Source: Amycolatopsis orientalis DSM 43388
Lineage (GTDB): Bacteria > Actinomycetota > Actinomycetes > Mycobacteriales > Pseudonocardiaceae
Direction of reading: 5' to 3'
Assembly (NCBI RefSeq): GCF_000411975.1
Contig: NZ_ASXG01000182.1
Coordinates: 112,141-176,140, forward strand
Length of the DNA: 64,000 bases
Under the pieces are notes generated by a model that was not told the DNA's origin, ran no database searches, and saw only the letters and a list, made by a program, of their open reading frames with translations. Made by a program: the position numbers and the translations under genes. Of this stretch, positions 1-9,151 are shown in pieces. Position 1 is the first letter of the stretch, and each line of letters opens with the position of its first letter.

Positions 1-1163
1 ACTCCTACGACGAGCTGCTGGCCGCGCAGTCCGACGAGTTCGACTGGCCGGAGATCGACGAGCGGTCCGCGGCCGCGATGTGTTACACGTCCGGCACCAC
101 GGGCGACCCGAAGGGCGTCGTCTACTCGCACCGGTCGATCTGGCTGCACTCGATGCAGGTCTGCATGACCGACAGCATGCGGCTCGCCCAGGAAGACCTC
201 GCGCTCGCGATCGTGCCGATGTTCCACGCGATGTCGTGGGGCCTGCCGTACGCGGCGCTGATGGTCGGCGCCTCGCTGCTGATGCCGGACCGGTTCCTGC
301 AGCCGGCCCCGATCGCGGCGCTGCTGGCCGCGGAGAAGCCGACCTTCGCGGCCGCGGTGCCGACGATCTGGCAGGGCCTGCTCGCGCACCTGGACGCGCA
401 CCCGCAGGACATCAGCCACGTGCGCGAGGTGGTCGTCGGCGGGTCGGCCGCGCCGCCGTCGCTGATGCACGCCTTCGAGGAGCGCTACCACGTGCCGATC
501 CTGCACGCGTGGGGCATGACCGAGACGTCGCCGCTGGGCAGCGTCGCCCGTCCGCCGGCCAGTGCGACCGGCGACGAGCGCTGGGCCTACCGCTACACCC
601 AGGGCCGGTTCCCGGCGTCCGTGGCGGCCCGGCTGATCGGCGACAACGGCGAGGAACTGCCGTGGGACAACGAGGCGGTCGGCGAGCTGGAGGTCTCCGG
701 TCCGTGGATCGCGGGGGCCTACCACGGCGGGTCCGACGTCGACCCGGAGAAGTTCCACGACGGCTGGCTGCGCACCGGCGACGTGGGCAAGATCAGCCCG
801 GACGGCTTCCTGACGCTCACCGACCGGGCCAAGGACGTGATCAAGTCCGGCGGCGAATGGATCTCGTCGGTGGACCTGGAGAACGCGGTGATGGGTCACC
901 CGGCGGTCGCCGAGGCGGCCGTGGTCGGCATCCCGGACGAGAAATGGGACGAACGCCCGCTGGTCGCCGTCGTGGTGAAGGAAGGCCAGCAGGCCACCGC
1001 CGAGGAACTGCGCGACTACCTGTCGGACAAGGTCGCGAAGTGGCAGCTGCCGGAGAACTGGACGTTCGTGGACGAGGTGCCCAAGACGAGCGTCGGCAAG
1101 TTCGACAAGAAGCGGCTGCGCGCGTCCTACTCCGAGGGAAAGCTCGACATCTCACACCTCTGA
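1..1163 (+). CDS. Fatty-acid (acyl)-CoA ligase, 3' part of gene
   Basis: This is an ATP-dependent acyl-CoA synthetase of the ANL superfamily, cut by the window edge. The reading frame is open from base 3 and leaves 386 residues; full FadD-type enzymes have about 530-550, so roughly 150 N-terminal residues lie outside. The AMP-binding P-loop YTSGTTGDPKGV, the WGMTETSP adenylate motif, the GWLRTGDV hinge region and the C-terminal lysine motif (SVGKFDKK) are all present, so the visible part looks intact. It should activate a medium- or long-chain fatty acid to its CoA thioester in the cytoplasm. The exact chain length cannot be read from the sequence. A hairpin repeat follows 27 bases after the stop. 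Confidence 0.93.
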   Translation, partial: SYDELLAAQSDEFDWPEIDERSAAAMCYTSGTTGDPKGVVYSHRSIWLHSMQVCMTDSMRLAQEDLALAIVPMFHAMSWGLPYAALMVGASLLMPDRFLQPAPIAALLAAEKPTFAAAVPTIWQGLLAHLDAHPQDISHVREVVVGGSAAPPSLMHAFEERYHVPILHAWGMTETSPLGSVARPPASATGDERWAYRYTQGRFPASVAARLIGDNGEELPWDNEAVGELEVSGPWIAGAYHGGSDVDPEKFHDGWLRTGDVGKISPDGFLTLTDRAKDVIKSGGEWISSVDLENAVMGHPAVAEAAVVGIPDEKWDERPLVAVVVKEGQQATAEELRDYLSDKVAKWQLPENWTFVDEVPKTSVGKFDKKRLRASYSEGKLDISHL

Positions 1164-1190
1164 GCGGTAAATCTCCGGCGAGTTGTCGGC

Positions 1191-1241
1191 CTGGGAAGGG
1201 CTTCGTGAGGGAATCTGGTGCGGGCAAGGAGCCCTTCCCAG
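1191..1241. repeat. Hairpin repeat, copy A (terminator-like)
   Basis: CTGGGAAGGGCT at 1191-1202 pairs perfectly with AGCCCTTCCCAG at 1230-1241, a 12-bp stem. The core AAGGGCT...GAGGGAAT...AAGGAGCCCTT recurs at 48770-48820 and in diverged form at 58612-58662. All three copies lie just after a stop codon, so this is probably the 3' end of the acyl-CoA ligase transcript. It ends 21 bases before the next gene, which argues against an upstream start for that gene. Confidence 0.75.
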
Positions 1242-1262
1242 CACGTCGGAGGAGAACTGGGG

Positions 1263-2567
1263 ATGCAGCAGCGGAGCAGGAGGTCGTTCCTGTCGTTGGC
1301 GGGAACGGCGGCGGTGGGCGGCCTCGCGGCCGCGTGCGGGTCGAACACCGGGCGTCCGGGGGATCCGCCGCCGTCCACGGCGATGTCGGCGGGCGCCACG
1401 ACCACCTCGCCGGCCCCGAAGGTCACGCTGCAGCAGTGGTACCACGCCTACGGCGAGGACGGCGTGCAGGAAGCCGTCAAGAACTACGCGGCCAGCTATC
1501 CGGGCGCGAAGGTCAACGTGGTGTGGAACCCCGGCGACTACGACTCGAAGATCGTCACCGCGCTGCAGAACAGCGCGATTCCGGACGTCTTCGAAGCGCA
1601 GGTGAAGATCGACTGGGTCCGGCAGAACCAGGTGGTGGCGCTCGACGACCTGATCGGGCCGGTCAAGAACGACTTCAGCCCCGCCGTGCTGGCCGCGCAG
1701 ACCGTGGAGGGCAAGGTCTACGGCATTCCGCAGGCCACCGACACGCAGGTGCTCTTCTACCGCAAGAGCATGCTGCAGGACGCCGGCGTGCAGCCTCCGC
1801 AGACCGTGGACGAGCTGATCGACGCCGCGGGCAAGCTGTCGAAGGACGGCGTGAAGGGCTTCTTCGCGGGCAATGACGGCGGCGTCGGCACGCTCACCGG
1901 TCCGCTGCTGTGGTCGGCCGGGCTGGACTACCTGAAGAACAACAACCGCGAGGTCGGGTTCGACGATCCGCGCGCGGCCGCCGCGTTCAGCAAGCTGCAC
2001 ACGCTGAACGCCAACGGTTCGCTGCTGCTCGGCGCGCCCGCCGACTGGTCGGACCCGGGTGCGTTCGTCGACGGGCTCTGCGCGATGCAGTGGACCGGGC
2101 TGTGGAACGTCCCGAAGATCCGCGACGCGCTCAACGACGACTTCGGTGTGCTGCCGTTCCCGAAGCTGGACGACAGCGGCAAGCCATCGGTCCCGGTCGG
2201 CGCGTACGGCGCGATGGTCAACGCGAAGAGTGCGCACGTCAACGAGGCCAAGGCGTTCGTGAAGTGGCTGTGGATCGACCAGACCGACAGCCAGCTGGAG
2301 TTCGCCACCCGCTACGGCTTCCACGTGCCCGCCCGGCAGAGCCTGATGGACAAGGCGCAGACGCTGCAGAGTGGCCCGGCCGCCGACGTGGTGAAGTTCG
2401 TCAAGGAGAACAGCCACCTGATCGGCGGTCCAGTGTGGACGCAGACGTCGAACACCGCGCTGTCGGACGCGGTCGCGAAGATCGCCAAGGAGGGCGCGGA
2501 CCCGGTGGCGCAGACGAAGGCCGCGGTCACCGTCGCGCAGGCCGAGCTGAAACGCCTGTTCGGATGA
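1263..2567 (+). CDS. Sugar ABC transporter substrate-binding lipoprotein
   Basis: A 434-residue extracellular solute-binding protein of family 1 that should capture a sugar or oligosaccharide outside the membrane for the two permeases that follow. The N-terminus MQQRSRRSFLSLAG has a twin-arginine-like stretch and leads to a lipobox (LAAAC, lipidated Cys about residue 23), followed by a Pro/Thr-rich tether. The ATG at 1263 is chosen because GGAGG lies 8-12 bases upstream and the signal peptide then starts correctly; an in-frame start 15 codons earlier falls inside a hairpin. The stop overlaps the next start (ATGA). Sequence alone does not reveal the sugar. Confidence 0.93.
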   Translation: MQQRSRRSFLSLAGTAAVGGLAAACGSNTGRPGDPPPSTAMSAGATTTSPAPKVTLQQWYHAYGEDGVQEAVKNYAASYPGAKVNVVWNPGDYDSKIVTALQNSAIPDVFEAQVKIDWVRQNQVVALDDLIGPVKNDFSPAVLAAQTVEGKVYGIPQATDTQVLFYRKSMLQDAGVQPPQTVDELIDAAGKLSKDGVKGFFAGNDGGVGTLTGPLLWSAGLDYLKNNNREVGFDDPRAAAAFSKLHTLNANGSLLLGAPADWSDPGAFVDGLCAMQWTGLWNVPKIRDALNDDFGVLPFPKLDDSGKPSVPVGAYGAMVNAKSAHVNEAKAFVKWLWIDQTDSQLEFATRYGFHVPARQSLMDKAQTLQSGPAADVVKFVKENSHLIGGPVWTQTSNTALSDAVAKIAKEGADPVAQTKAAVTVAQAELKRLFG

Positions 2568-3475
2568 AGCTGTCCCGGAAAAGCCGGGACACGTTGGCGT
2601 TCTGGGGGTTCGTGGGTCCGTTCCTGCTCGGCCTGGCGATCTTCGCCTACCTGCCGATCGGATGGAGCCTGTACCTGTCGTTCTTCGACGCGCGCAACAC
2701 GGTCACCCCCAGCGTCTTCGTCGGACTGGACAACTACGCGCACATGCTCTCCGACGGCCCGTTCCTCGCGAGCCTCGGCACGTTCAGCGTGTTCGCCCTG
2801 TTCATCGTGCCGCTGACGTTCGTGCTGTCGCTGGCGCTGGCGGTCGGCGTGAACCAGCTGCGGTTCGCGCGAGCGTTCTTCCGCTCGGTGTTCTTCCTGC
2901 CCTTCGCGTGTTCGTACGTGGTGGCGTCGCTGATCTGGAAGACCTCGCTGTTCTCCGGCGTCCGCTACGGACTCGCGAACACGGTGCTCGGCGTCTTCGG
3001 CATCGACCCGGTCGCGTGGACCGGCACCGTGCACCCGCCGCTGTACTGGGTGGTGCTGGTGACCGCGCGGCTTTGGCTGCAGCTCGGCTTCTACATGATC
3101 CTCTTCCTCGCTGCGCTGCAGCGGATTCCGCAGCATCTGTACGAGGCGGCGTGGCTCGACGGCGCGAAACCGGGCTGGCAGGTCTTCCGGCACATCACGC
3201 TGCCGCAGCTGCGCGCGACGTCGGTGGCCGTGCTGCTGCTGAACCTGATCAACGCCTATCAGGCGTTCGACGAGTTCTACAACATCATGGGCGATTCCCG
3301 GGGTTATCCGCCGTTCGCGCGGCCGCCGCTGGTGTACCTCTACTACACCTCGCTCGGCTCCGGTGGACAGGACCTGGGCCGCGGCAGCGCGGGCGCGATC
3401 ATTCTGGCGCTGCTGATCGCGGTGGTGACTCTCCTGCAGGGCAGGCTTTTCCGGTTCGAACGGAGCACGACATGA
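2564..3475 (+). CDS. Sugar ABC transporter permease (MalF-like)
   Basis: A 303-residue inner-membrane permease with six predicted hydrophobic segments. The cytoplasmic EAA loop reads YEAAWLDGAKPGWQVFRHIT and docks the ATPase. ATG 2564 overlaps the stop of the binding-protein gene by four bases, and its own stop overlaps the next permease the same way, so the three genes are translationally coupled. It belongs to the CUT1 carbohydrate uptake type. No ATPase is encoded nearby; many actinomycetes share one MsiK/MsmK-like ATPase among such systems, which is the likely partner here (inference). Confidence 0.93.
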   Translation: MKLSRKSRDTLAFWGFVGPFLLGLAIFAYLPIGWSLYLSFFDARNTVTPSVFVGLDNYAHMLSDGPFLASLGTFSVFALFIVPLTFVLSLALAVGVNQLRFARAFFRSVFFLPFACSYVVASLIWKTSLFSGVRYGLANTVLGVFGIDPVAWTGTVHPPLYWVVLVTARLWLQLGFYMILFLAALQRIPQHLYEAAWLDGAKPGWQVFRHITLPQLRATSVAVLLLNLINAYQAFDEFYNIMGDSRGYPPFARPPLVYLYYTSLGSGGQDLGRGSAGAIILALLIAVVTLLQGRLFRFERSTT

Positions 3476-4290
3476 TCCGCGCGGTGCTTCGCTGGACGGC
3501 GCTCGCCGTGTCCGCGATCCTCTTCGTGGCGCCGTTCTATCTGTTGCTCCGCAACGGTCTCGCCTCCCGCGCGGAAATCACCGCGCCGGGCTGGACGCTG
3601 TGGCCGAAGCAGGTCCACTGGGAGAACTTCTCGAAGCTGTTCGACCAGCAGGACGTGCCGTTCGCGCGCAGCATCGTGAACTCGGTCGTCGTCGCGGTAC
3701 TGCAAACCGTGGGTCTGCTGGTGGTGTGCTCGCTCGCCGGCTACGGCCTGGCGCGCGTGCCGTACCGCTACTCGAAGCCGGTGTTCTACGCGGTGCTGGC
3801 GACGCTGATGATCCCGACGTCGGTGACGTTCGTGCCGAGCTTCGTCGTGGTCTCGACGCTCGGCTGGCTCTCGGACTTCCGCGGCCTGATCATCCCGGGC
3901 CTGTTCAGCGCGTTCAGCGTTTTCCTGTTCCGGCAGTATTTCCTGGACTTCCCGAAGGAACTCGAAGACGCCGGCCGCGTCGACGGCCTTTCCCGCTGGG
4001 GCGTCTTCCGCAAGATCGTGGTGCCCAACTCGCGCGGCTTCTTCGCCGCGATCGCGGTGATCACCGTGATCGGCAGCTGGAACGCGTTCCTGTGGCCGCT
4101 GATCATCGCGCAGTCGCCGGACTCGTGGACGGTGCAGGTCGCCCTGTCCGGGCTGCTCACCGCGCAGAACCCGCAGCTGAACCTGCTGTTCCTGGCCGCG
4201 GTGCTCTCGCTCGTCCCGATCGTGCTGCTCTTCGCGTTCCTCCAGCGATATCTGGTACGCGGGGTCACTGAATCCGGGCTGAAAGGCTGA
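3472..4290 (+). CDS. Sugar ABC transporter permease (MalG-like)
   Basis: The second 272-residue permease of the CUT1 system. It has six membrane segments and the EAA loop LEDAGRVDGLSRWGVFRKIV followed by a conserved Pro-Asn. It pairs with the upstream permease to form the channel. ATG 3472 overlaps the preceding stop (ATGA). The operon ends here: 90 bases separate it from an unrelated gene. No glycosidase or LacI-type regulator flanks the operon, so the substrate stays open. Confidence 0.93.
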   Translation: MIRAVLRWTALAVSAILFVAPFYLLLRNGLASRAEITAPGWTLWPKQVHWENFSKLFDQQDVPFARSIVNSVVVAVLQTVGLLVVCSLAGYGLARVPYRYSKPVFYAVLATLMIPTSVTFVPSFVVVSTLGWLSDFRGLIIPGLFSAFSVFLFRQYFLDFPKELEDAGRVDGLSRWGVFRKIVVPNSRGFFAAIAVITVIGSWNAFLWPLIIAQSPDSWTVQVALSGLLTAQNPQLNLLFLAAVLSLVPIVLLFAFLQRYLVRGVTESGLKG

Positions 4291-4380
4291 AAACCGTCAC
4301 ATCGACCGGCGACCGCGCGTAACGTTTCGCCGTTAGCCGCCGACGACCCACCGTCGCCACAGTCGCAGCAGGAGTGCACC

Positions 4381-4830
4381 ATGACGGACCCGTATCAGCA
4401 GCAGCCCTACCCCGGCCAGGACCCGGCGCAGGGCCACCCGTCCGGTCCGGTGCCCGCGCCCGGCTATCCCCCGTCCGCACAGACGCCCGTGCCGTATGGG
4501 GCGCCGATGTACGGGTCGCCGTATGCGGCTCCGTATCCGGGGGCCGCGCCGCTGAAGACCAGCGGGCTCGCGGTGGCCGGGATGGTGGTCGGGATCGTCG
4601 CGCTGATCTTCTTCTGGGTGCCGTTCTTCGACGTGGTCGCGGCGATCACCGCGATCGGGTTGTCGTGGGCCGGGATGGTCCAGGCAGGCAAGCCGGGGTG
4701 GACTGGGCAGGGGATGGGGATCGCCGGGCTGGTGTGCGGGATTCTGGCGGCTATTCCGGCGGTGATCTTTCTGGTGTGGTTCTTTGTGTCGTTGTCCGCG
4801 GTGGGGGCTACCTGCGCGTTTTACTGCTGA
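4381..4830 (+). CDS. DUF4190 domain membrane protein
   Basis: A 149-residue small membrane protein. The first 55 residues are rich in Pro, Gln, Tyr and Gly (MTDPYQQQPYPGQD) and are probably disordered in the cytoplasm. Hydrophobic segments follow from about residue 60, arranged as the DUF4190 pattern of glycine-rich paired helices (LAVAGMVVGIVALIFF and GIAGLVCGILAAIP). Such proteins are common in actinobacteria and have no assigned function. It is monocistronic between the sugar uptake operon and the phosphoesterase gene. Confidence 0.8.
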   Translation: MTDPYQQQPYPGQDPAQGHPSGPVPAPGYPPSAQTPVPYGAPMYGSPYAAPYPGAAPLKTSGLAVAGMVVGIVALIFFWVPFFDVVAAITAIGLSWAGMVQAGKPGWTGQGMGIAGLVCGILAAIPAVIFLVWFFVSLSAVGATCAFYC

Positions 4831-5013
4831 GGGGGGCTTGGGCGGTGATCAACCCCTCCGTTCGGCGGTGTTGGCGCCCGTCTTCGTGTGACAGAGTCTG
4901 CCGCGTTGTCACGACGAATGTGAGAGACCTTCGCGTTCTGCTCCGGAATCGTTCACCGAGGCGTCATGGGCGTCCGGGAGCGTGCTGGGGCACGGCGAGA
5001 CGGGGAGTGAGAA

Positions 5014-6729
5014 ATGGCGGAACTGACCAGGCGCGCGTTCACGACCGCGGGGGCGGCCGGGGTGGGGTTGCTGCTTTGCATTCCGACGGCCAACGCTCTG
5101 GACCGTGCGTTGAGGCGGAGTGCGCAGCGGGCGGTGCGGACTCTCGGGACCACCCTTGACCAGGCTGCTTCCGGGGCGGCTACCGGGTACTCGCGGTTGT
5201 CCGCTGGGCCTGGGTGGCCGGTCGTCGTGCGGGCGGATCTCGTGGCGGGCAAGTCCGGGCGCGATGACCGGCGGACTGCGCTCGGGGCGTTCGTGCAGTT
5301 CACCGACCTGCACATCACTGACACCGAATCCCCTGCTCGGTTCGAGTATCTGCATCCGTTCATCGGGTCCGCGCACCGGCCGCAGGAAACGTTGGGCACG
5401 GTCGCGACCAGTGCGCTCGTCAAGCGGGTCAACAGTCTTCGCGCGGGGCCGTTCACCGGGCGGCAGTTCGACTTCGTCGTGACCACCGGCGACAACACCG
5501 ACAACCACGAGCTGATCGAACTCGACTGGTTCCTCACCACGCTCAACGGCGGCGCGATCACGCCCAACTCCGGCGATCCGAACCGGTACGAGGGCGTGCA
5601 GGCCTCCGGCAACCCGGAGTTCTGGAATCCGGGCACTCCGCTCGCCGACGACTACACCAAAAAAGGGTTCCCGCAGATCCCCGGGCTGCTCGAGGCCGGG
5701 ATCGCGCCGTTCACCGCGCCGGGACTGAATCTGCCCTGGTACTGCACGTTCGGCAACCACGACGACAGCGTCGTCGGCACGCTGCCGGAGGGCATTCCGG
5801 GCATCGAGGGCTGGTACACCGGCAAATACAAGGTCATCGGCAAGGACGAGAGCAGCGCGCGCAAGCTCGGCACCGCCATCCAGAACGGCCAGAGCGTGCC
5901 GCTTGGCGAACTGTTCGGCGGCGGCACCATTCGCGAGGTCACGCCGGACCCGCGGCGGCGGCCGTTCAGCACCTCGGAGTTCGTCAAAGCGCACCTCGCG
6001 GCGAAGAACACCGGCCCGGGACCGGTCGGGCACGGGTTCACCGACGCCAACTCCGACGGGCTCAACGTCTACTACACCTTCCGCATCGCGCCCGGCGTCA
6101 CCGGGATCAGCCTCGACACCACCACCCAGGGCGGGTTCGCCGACGGTTCGATCGGGCTCGCGCAGTTCAACTGGGTCGAAGCGACGCTCAAGCGCAACAG
6201 CTCGACCTACTACGACTTCTTCGGCCGCAAGGTCACCCACTCCGTCACCGACGAACTGTTCGTCCTCTTCAGCCACCACACCAGCGGCACCATGGGCAAC
6301 CTTCTGCCCGACGCGCGCCACCTGCTCGACCCGCGGCTGAACGGCGACACGTTCGTCGCGATGCTGCAGCGCTTCCCGAACGTCGTGGCCTGGGTCAACG
6401 GGCACACCCACCTCAACAAGATCACCCCGCACGTCGGCAAGACCCCGGCGCAGAGCTTCTGGGAGATCAACACCGCCAGCCACATCGACTTCCCGCAGCA
6501 CGCGCGGATCATCGAACTGGCCGACAACCACGACGGCACCCTCTCGCTGTTCACCACGCTCATCGAGGCCGACGCCCCGTACGCGGTGGACTACTCCGCC
6601 CGCACCCCGGACGCGCTCGCCTCGATGTACCGCGAGTTCTCCTACAACGACATCCACGCGAATCTCAGCCACGTCGGCGAGGCGGGCGACCGCAACACCG
6701 AGTTGCTGCTGACCAACCCCCTCAGTTGA
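5014..6729 (+). CDS. Exported metallophosphoesterase, TIGR03767 type
   Basis: A 571-residue calcineurin-like phosphoesterase carrying a Tat signal (TRRAFTTAG, Arg 6-7, then a hydrophobic stretch), so it is probably folded in the cytoplasm and exported. The two-metal centre is visible in order: FTDLHITD (Asp98, His100), TTGDNTDNHE (Asp160, Asn161), FGNHDD (Asn248, His249) and VNGHTHLN near residue 465. The length and the long insertions fit the actinobacterial TIGR03767 family. The substrate is unknown. The predicted role is phosphoester hydrolysis outside the membrane, perhaps phosphate scavenging. An 8-bp dyad begins in its stop codon. Confidence 0.88.
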   Translation: MAELTRRAFTTAGAAGVGLLLCIPTANALDRALRRSAQRAVRTLGTTLDQAASGAATGYSRLSAGPGWPVVVRADLVAGKSGRDDRRTALGAFVQFTDLHITDTESPARFEYLHPFIGSAHRPQETLGTVATSALVKRVNSLRAGPFTGRQFDFVVTTGDNTDNHELIELDWFLTTLNGGAITPNSGDPNRYEGVQASGNPEFWNPGTPLADDYTKKGFPQIPGLLEAGIAPFTAPGLNLPWYCTFGNHDDSVVGTLPEGIPGIEGWYTGKYKVIGKDESSARKLGTAIQNGQSVPLGELFGGGTIREVTPDPRRRPFSTSEFVKAHLAAKNTGPGPVGHGFTDANSDGLNVYYTFRIAPGVTGISLDTTTQGGFADGSIGLAQFNWVEATLKRNSSTYYDFFGRKVTHSVTDELFVLFSHHTSGTMGNLLPDARHLLDPRLNGDTFVAMLQRFPNVVAWVNGHTHLNKITPHVGKTPAQSFWEINTASHIDFPQHARIIELADNHDGTLSLFTTLIEADAPYAVDYSARTPDALASMYREFSYNDIHANLSHVGEAGDRNTELLLTNPLS

Positions 6730-6746
6730 TTACCTTCGAGGTAATC
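6728..6746. repeat. 8-bp inverted repeat at the phosphoesterase stop codon
   Basis: GATTACCT (6728-6735) and AGGTAATC (6739-6746) form a perfect 8-bp dyad with a 3-base centre. It begins inside the TGA of the phosphoesterase gene and lies 36 bases before the thioesterase start. Its low GC and symmetry suit an operator at least as well as a terminator, and it has no T-tract. Confidence 0.5.
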
Positions 6747-6781
6747 GACGCCATGCGTCCGGTTGCGGTTGACTGCTCGGC

Positions 6782-7183
6782 ATGACCGACGTCGAAGGCA
6801 CGAAGCTGTTCCACCAGACGATGCCGTTCAGCGAGCGGCTCGGCATCGAGGTGCTGGAGCACGGCGCCGACCTGGTCCGCAGCCGGATCGAATGGGACGA
6901 ATCGCTGTGCACGCTCGGCGGCGTGCTGCACGGCGGCGTCCTGATGGCGCTGGCGGATTCCACCGGCGCCGTCTGCGCGTTCCTCAACCTCCCCGAGGGC
7001 GCGCAGGGCACGACGACGCTGGAGTCCAAGACCAACTTCCTGCGCAGCGTCCGTTCGGGGTACGCCACTGCGTCGTCCAGACCACTGCACGCCGGACGCC
7101 GCGTCGTGGTCGTCGAGACCGAAATCCGCGACGACGACGGCAAGCTCGCCGCGAAAATCACCCAGACGCAAGCGGTGTTGTAG
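6782..7183 (+). CDS. PaaI-family hotdog thioesterase
   Basis: A 133-residue single hotdog-fold protein that probably hydrolyses an aromatic or medium-chain acyl-CoA. The helix region LGGVLHGGVLMALADSTGA carries the HGG motif and the Asp typical of PaaI/YbgC-like enzymes, followed by the strand TTLESKTNFLR. The length is normal for the family. ATG 6782 is the only sensible start. The dyad at 6728-6746 lies in its promoter region. Confidence 0.87.
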   Translation: MTDVEGTKLFHQTMPFSERLGIEVLEHGADLVRSRIEWDESLCTLGGVLHGGVLMALADSTGAVCAFLNLPEGAQGTTTLESKTNFLRSVRSGYATASSRPLHAGRRVVVVETEIRDDDGKLAAKITQTQAVL

Positions 7184-7257
7184 CGACGGCCCTTTACTTA
7201 CCCGCTCCGGAAGGCGAAAATCTCTGGCTACCACTGGGGTCTGGGGACGGAGCCGGA

Positions 7258-8514
7258 ATGCGGGTTCGCGGGTTGGTCACGTTACTGTCCATCGTCATGC
7301 TCACGGCTGGTGCGGCACAGGCCGCCGCGGAACCGCGGCCCGCGCGCAACGACGAGGCCATCGACTACCACGAATGGTCGTCCGGCTCGTTCTTCGCGGG
7401 CCGGCTCGACGGGCTCGGTTTCGGCTACGGCGGCCTGCGGATCACGCATCCGGCAGGGAGCGTCGCGCACACCGAACCGGGCCTCGGCACCACGCGCACC
7501 TACGACTACGGCACCTGGACGTCGCCGAGCTACCGGCAGGGTTTCGACGCGACGCAGCTGATCGCGTCGTGGAACGCGCGGACGCCGGCGAAGACGTGGC
7601 TGGAGGTGCAGGCCCGCGGCCGGACTTCGGCGGGCGCCGAAACCACCTGGTACACGATGGGCCGCTGGGCCAGCGGGGACGCCGACATCCACCGCACCAG
7701 CGTCGACGGGCAAAGCGACGACAACGCCTCGGTCGACGTCGACACGCTCGCCACGAAGGCGAGCGTCACGCTGCGCTCGTACCAGTTGCGCGTGACGCTC
7801 TACCGTGAGCAGGGTTCACCCACCACACCAACGCTGTCCTCGCTCGGCGCGATGACCTCGAACGTTCCGGACCGGTTCGACGTCCAGACCACCAAGCCCG
7901 GCCGGGCGCGCGGGATCGAGCTGAAGGTGCCGCCGTTCGCCCAGAACATCCACAAAGGACAGTTCCCGCAGTACGGCGGCGGCGGGGAAGCCTGGTGCAG
8001 CCCGACGTCGACCGAGATGGTCGCCGAGTACTGGGGCCGCAAGCCGAGCGAGCAGCAGATGGACTGGATCCCGGCGGACTACCAGGACCGGTCGGTCGTC
8101 TACGCCGCGCGCGGCACCTACGACTACGCCTACGACGGCACCGGCAACTGGCCGTTCAACACCGCGTACGCCGCTTCGCTCGGGTTGCGCGGGCACATCA
8201 CGCGGCTGCACGACCTCAACGAACTCGAGGACTACATCGCGCGCGGCATCCCAGTGATCACGTCGCAGTCGTTCCTGGCCAGCGAACTCGACGGCGCGGG
8301 CTATGGAACGGCCGGGCACCTGATGGTCGTGGTGGGCTTCACGCAGGAGGGCGACGTGATCGCGAACGACCCGGCGTCCAGCTCCGACGGCCGCGTACGC
8401 ACGGTGTACAAGCGGGACCAGTTCGAGAAGATCTGGCAGCGCACGAAGCGGCACACGGAAAGCGGCGCGGTGGCTGGCGGGCCGGGCGGGATCGTTTACC
8501 TGATCACGCCGTAA
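7258..8514 (+). CDS. Secreted C39-like peptidase
   Basis: A 418-residue secreted protein. MRVRGLVTLLSIVMLTAGA followed by AQAAAEP forms a Sec signal peptide with a likely cut near residue 23. The middle third is rich in beta strands. The C-terminal half is a peptidase C39-like (papain-fold) domain: the catalytic Cys lies in GEAWCSPTSTEM, the His in GTAGHLMVVVGF, and an Asn/Asp in ANDPAS. No transporter domain is attached, so this is a stand-alone exported enzyme and not a bacteriocin exporter. ATG 7258 is chosen because the signal peptide starts there, with GGAGCC just upstream. The substrate is unknown. Confidence 0.88.
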   Translation: MRVRGLVTLLSIVMLTAGAAQAAAEPRPARNDEAIDYHEWSSGSFFAGRLDGLGFGYGGLRITHPAGSVAHTEPGLGTTRTYDYGTWTSPSYRQGFDATQLIASWNARTPAKTWLEVQARGRTSAGAETTWYTMGRWASGDADIHRTSVDGQSDDNASVDVDTLATKASVTLRSYQLRVTLYREQGSPTTPTLSSLGAMTSNVPDRFDVQTTKPGRARGIELKVPPFAQNIHKGQFPQYGGGGEAWCSPTSTEMVAEYWGRKPSEQQMDWIPADYQDRSVVYAARGTYDYAYDGTGNWPFNTAYAASLGLRGHITRLHDLNELEDYIARGIPVITSQSFLASELDGAGYGTAGHLMVVVGFTQEGDVIANDPASSSDGRVRTVYKRDQFEKIWQRTKRHTESGAVAGGPGGIVYLITP

Positions 8515-8558
8515 AACTCGCTGGTCCAGCTTGGCGTTTCGACGCTACGGTGCCCTTC

Positions 8559-9065
8559 GTGACCGAGCCCCCCGATACGCTGTCGGACCCGCGTGAACTG
8601 CTGCTCGCCTACCTCGACTACTACCGCGACACGCTGCTGCGCAAGCTCGACGGCCTGTCCGACGACGAACTGCGCACCAGCCGGCTTCCTTCGGGCTGGA
8701 CCCCGCTCGAGCTGCTCAAGCACCTCGCGTTCGTGGAACGACGGTGGATGCGCTGGGGATTCCGGGGCGAGCACGTGGATCCGATCTGGGGCGAGACCGA
8801 CCCCGAGACCGGGAAGTGGTCGGTCGGGGCGGACGAATCGGCGGAGTCGGTCCGGGCGCTCTTCCTGGGAGAATGCGCGGCGTCCCGCGAGATCGCGTCG
8901 GGCGCGCGGCTGGAGGACCTCGCCCGCGGCAGCGAGCGCTTCGACACTCCGGAGCGGCCACCGGCGTTGAGCTGGATTCTCTTTCACCTGCTGCAGGAGT
9001 ACGCGCGGCACGTGGGGCAGCTGGATGTGGTGCGCGAGCTGGCCGACGGGGCGACCGGCGAATAG
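8559..9065 (+). CDS. DinB-like / DUF664 protein
   Basis: A 168-residue four-helix-bundle protein of the DinB/YfiT superfamily. Three metal-binding histidines are placed as expected, in LLKHLAFVERRW and in ARHVGQLDVVRE near the end. Some actinobacterial members are mycothiol-dependent transferases, and the mycothiol dehydrogenase immediately downstream makes a thiol-related role plausible but unproven. The start could be GTG 8550 or GTG 8559; neither has a clear ribosome site, and I take 8559. Confidence 0.8.
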   Translation: MTEPPDTLSDPRELLLAYLDYYRDTLLRKLDGLSDDELRTSRLPSGWTPLELLKHLAFVERRWMRWGFRGEHVDPIWGETDPETGKWSVGADESAESVRALFLGECAASREIASGARLEDLARGSERFDTPERPPALSWILFHLLQEYARHVGQLDVVRELADGATGE

Positions 9066-9114
9066 CGGAACCGATCCGGGCTATGGCGATATGCGCATGA
9101 TCCGTGATTAGCTG

Positions 9115-9136
9115 CCCGCGAGAACGCCGTCGCGGG
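9115..9136. repeat. 7-bp inverted repeat upstream of mscR
   Basis: CCCGCGA (9115-9121) pairs with TCGCGGG (9130-9136) around an 8-base loop, ending three bases before the mscR ribosome-binding site. It could be a leader hairpin or the terminator of the DinB-like gene. A separate 8-bp palindrome ATGCGCAT lies at 9091-9098. Confidence 0.4.
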
Positions 9137-9151
9137 TGAAAGGGTGTGCGC

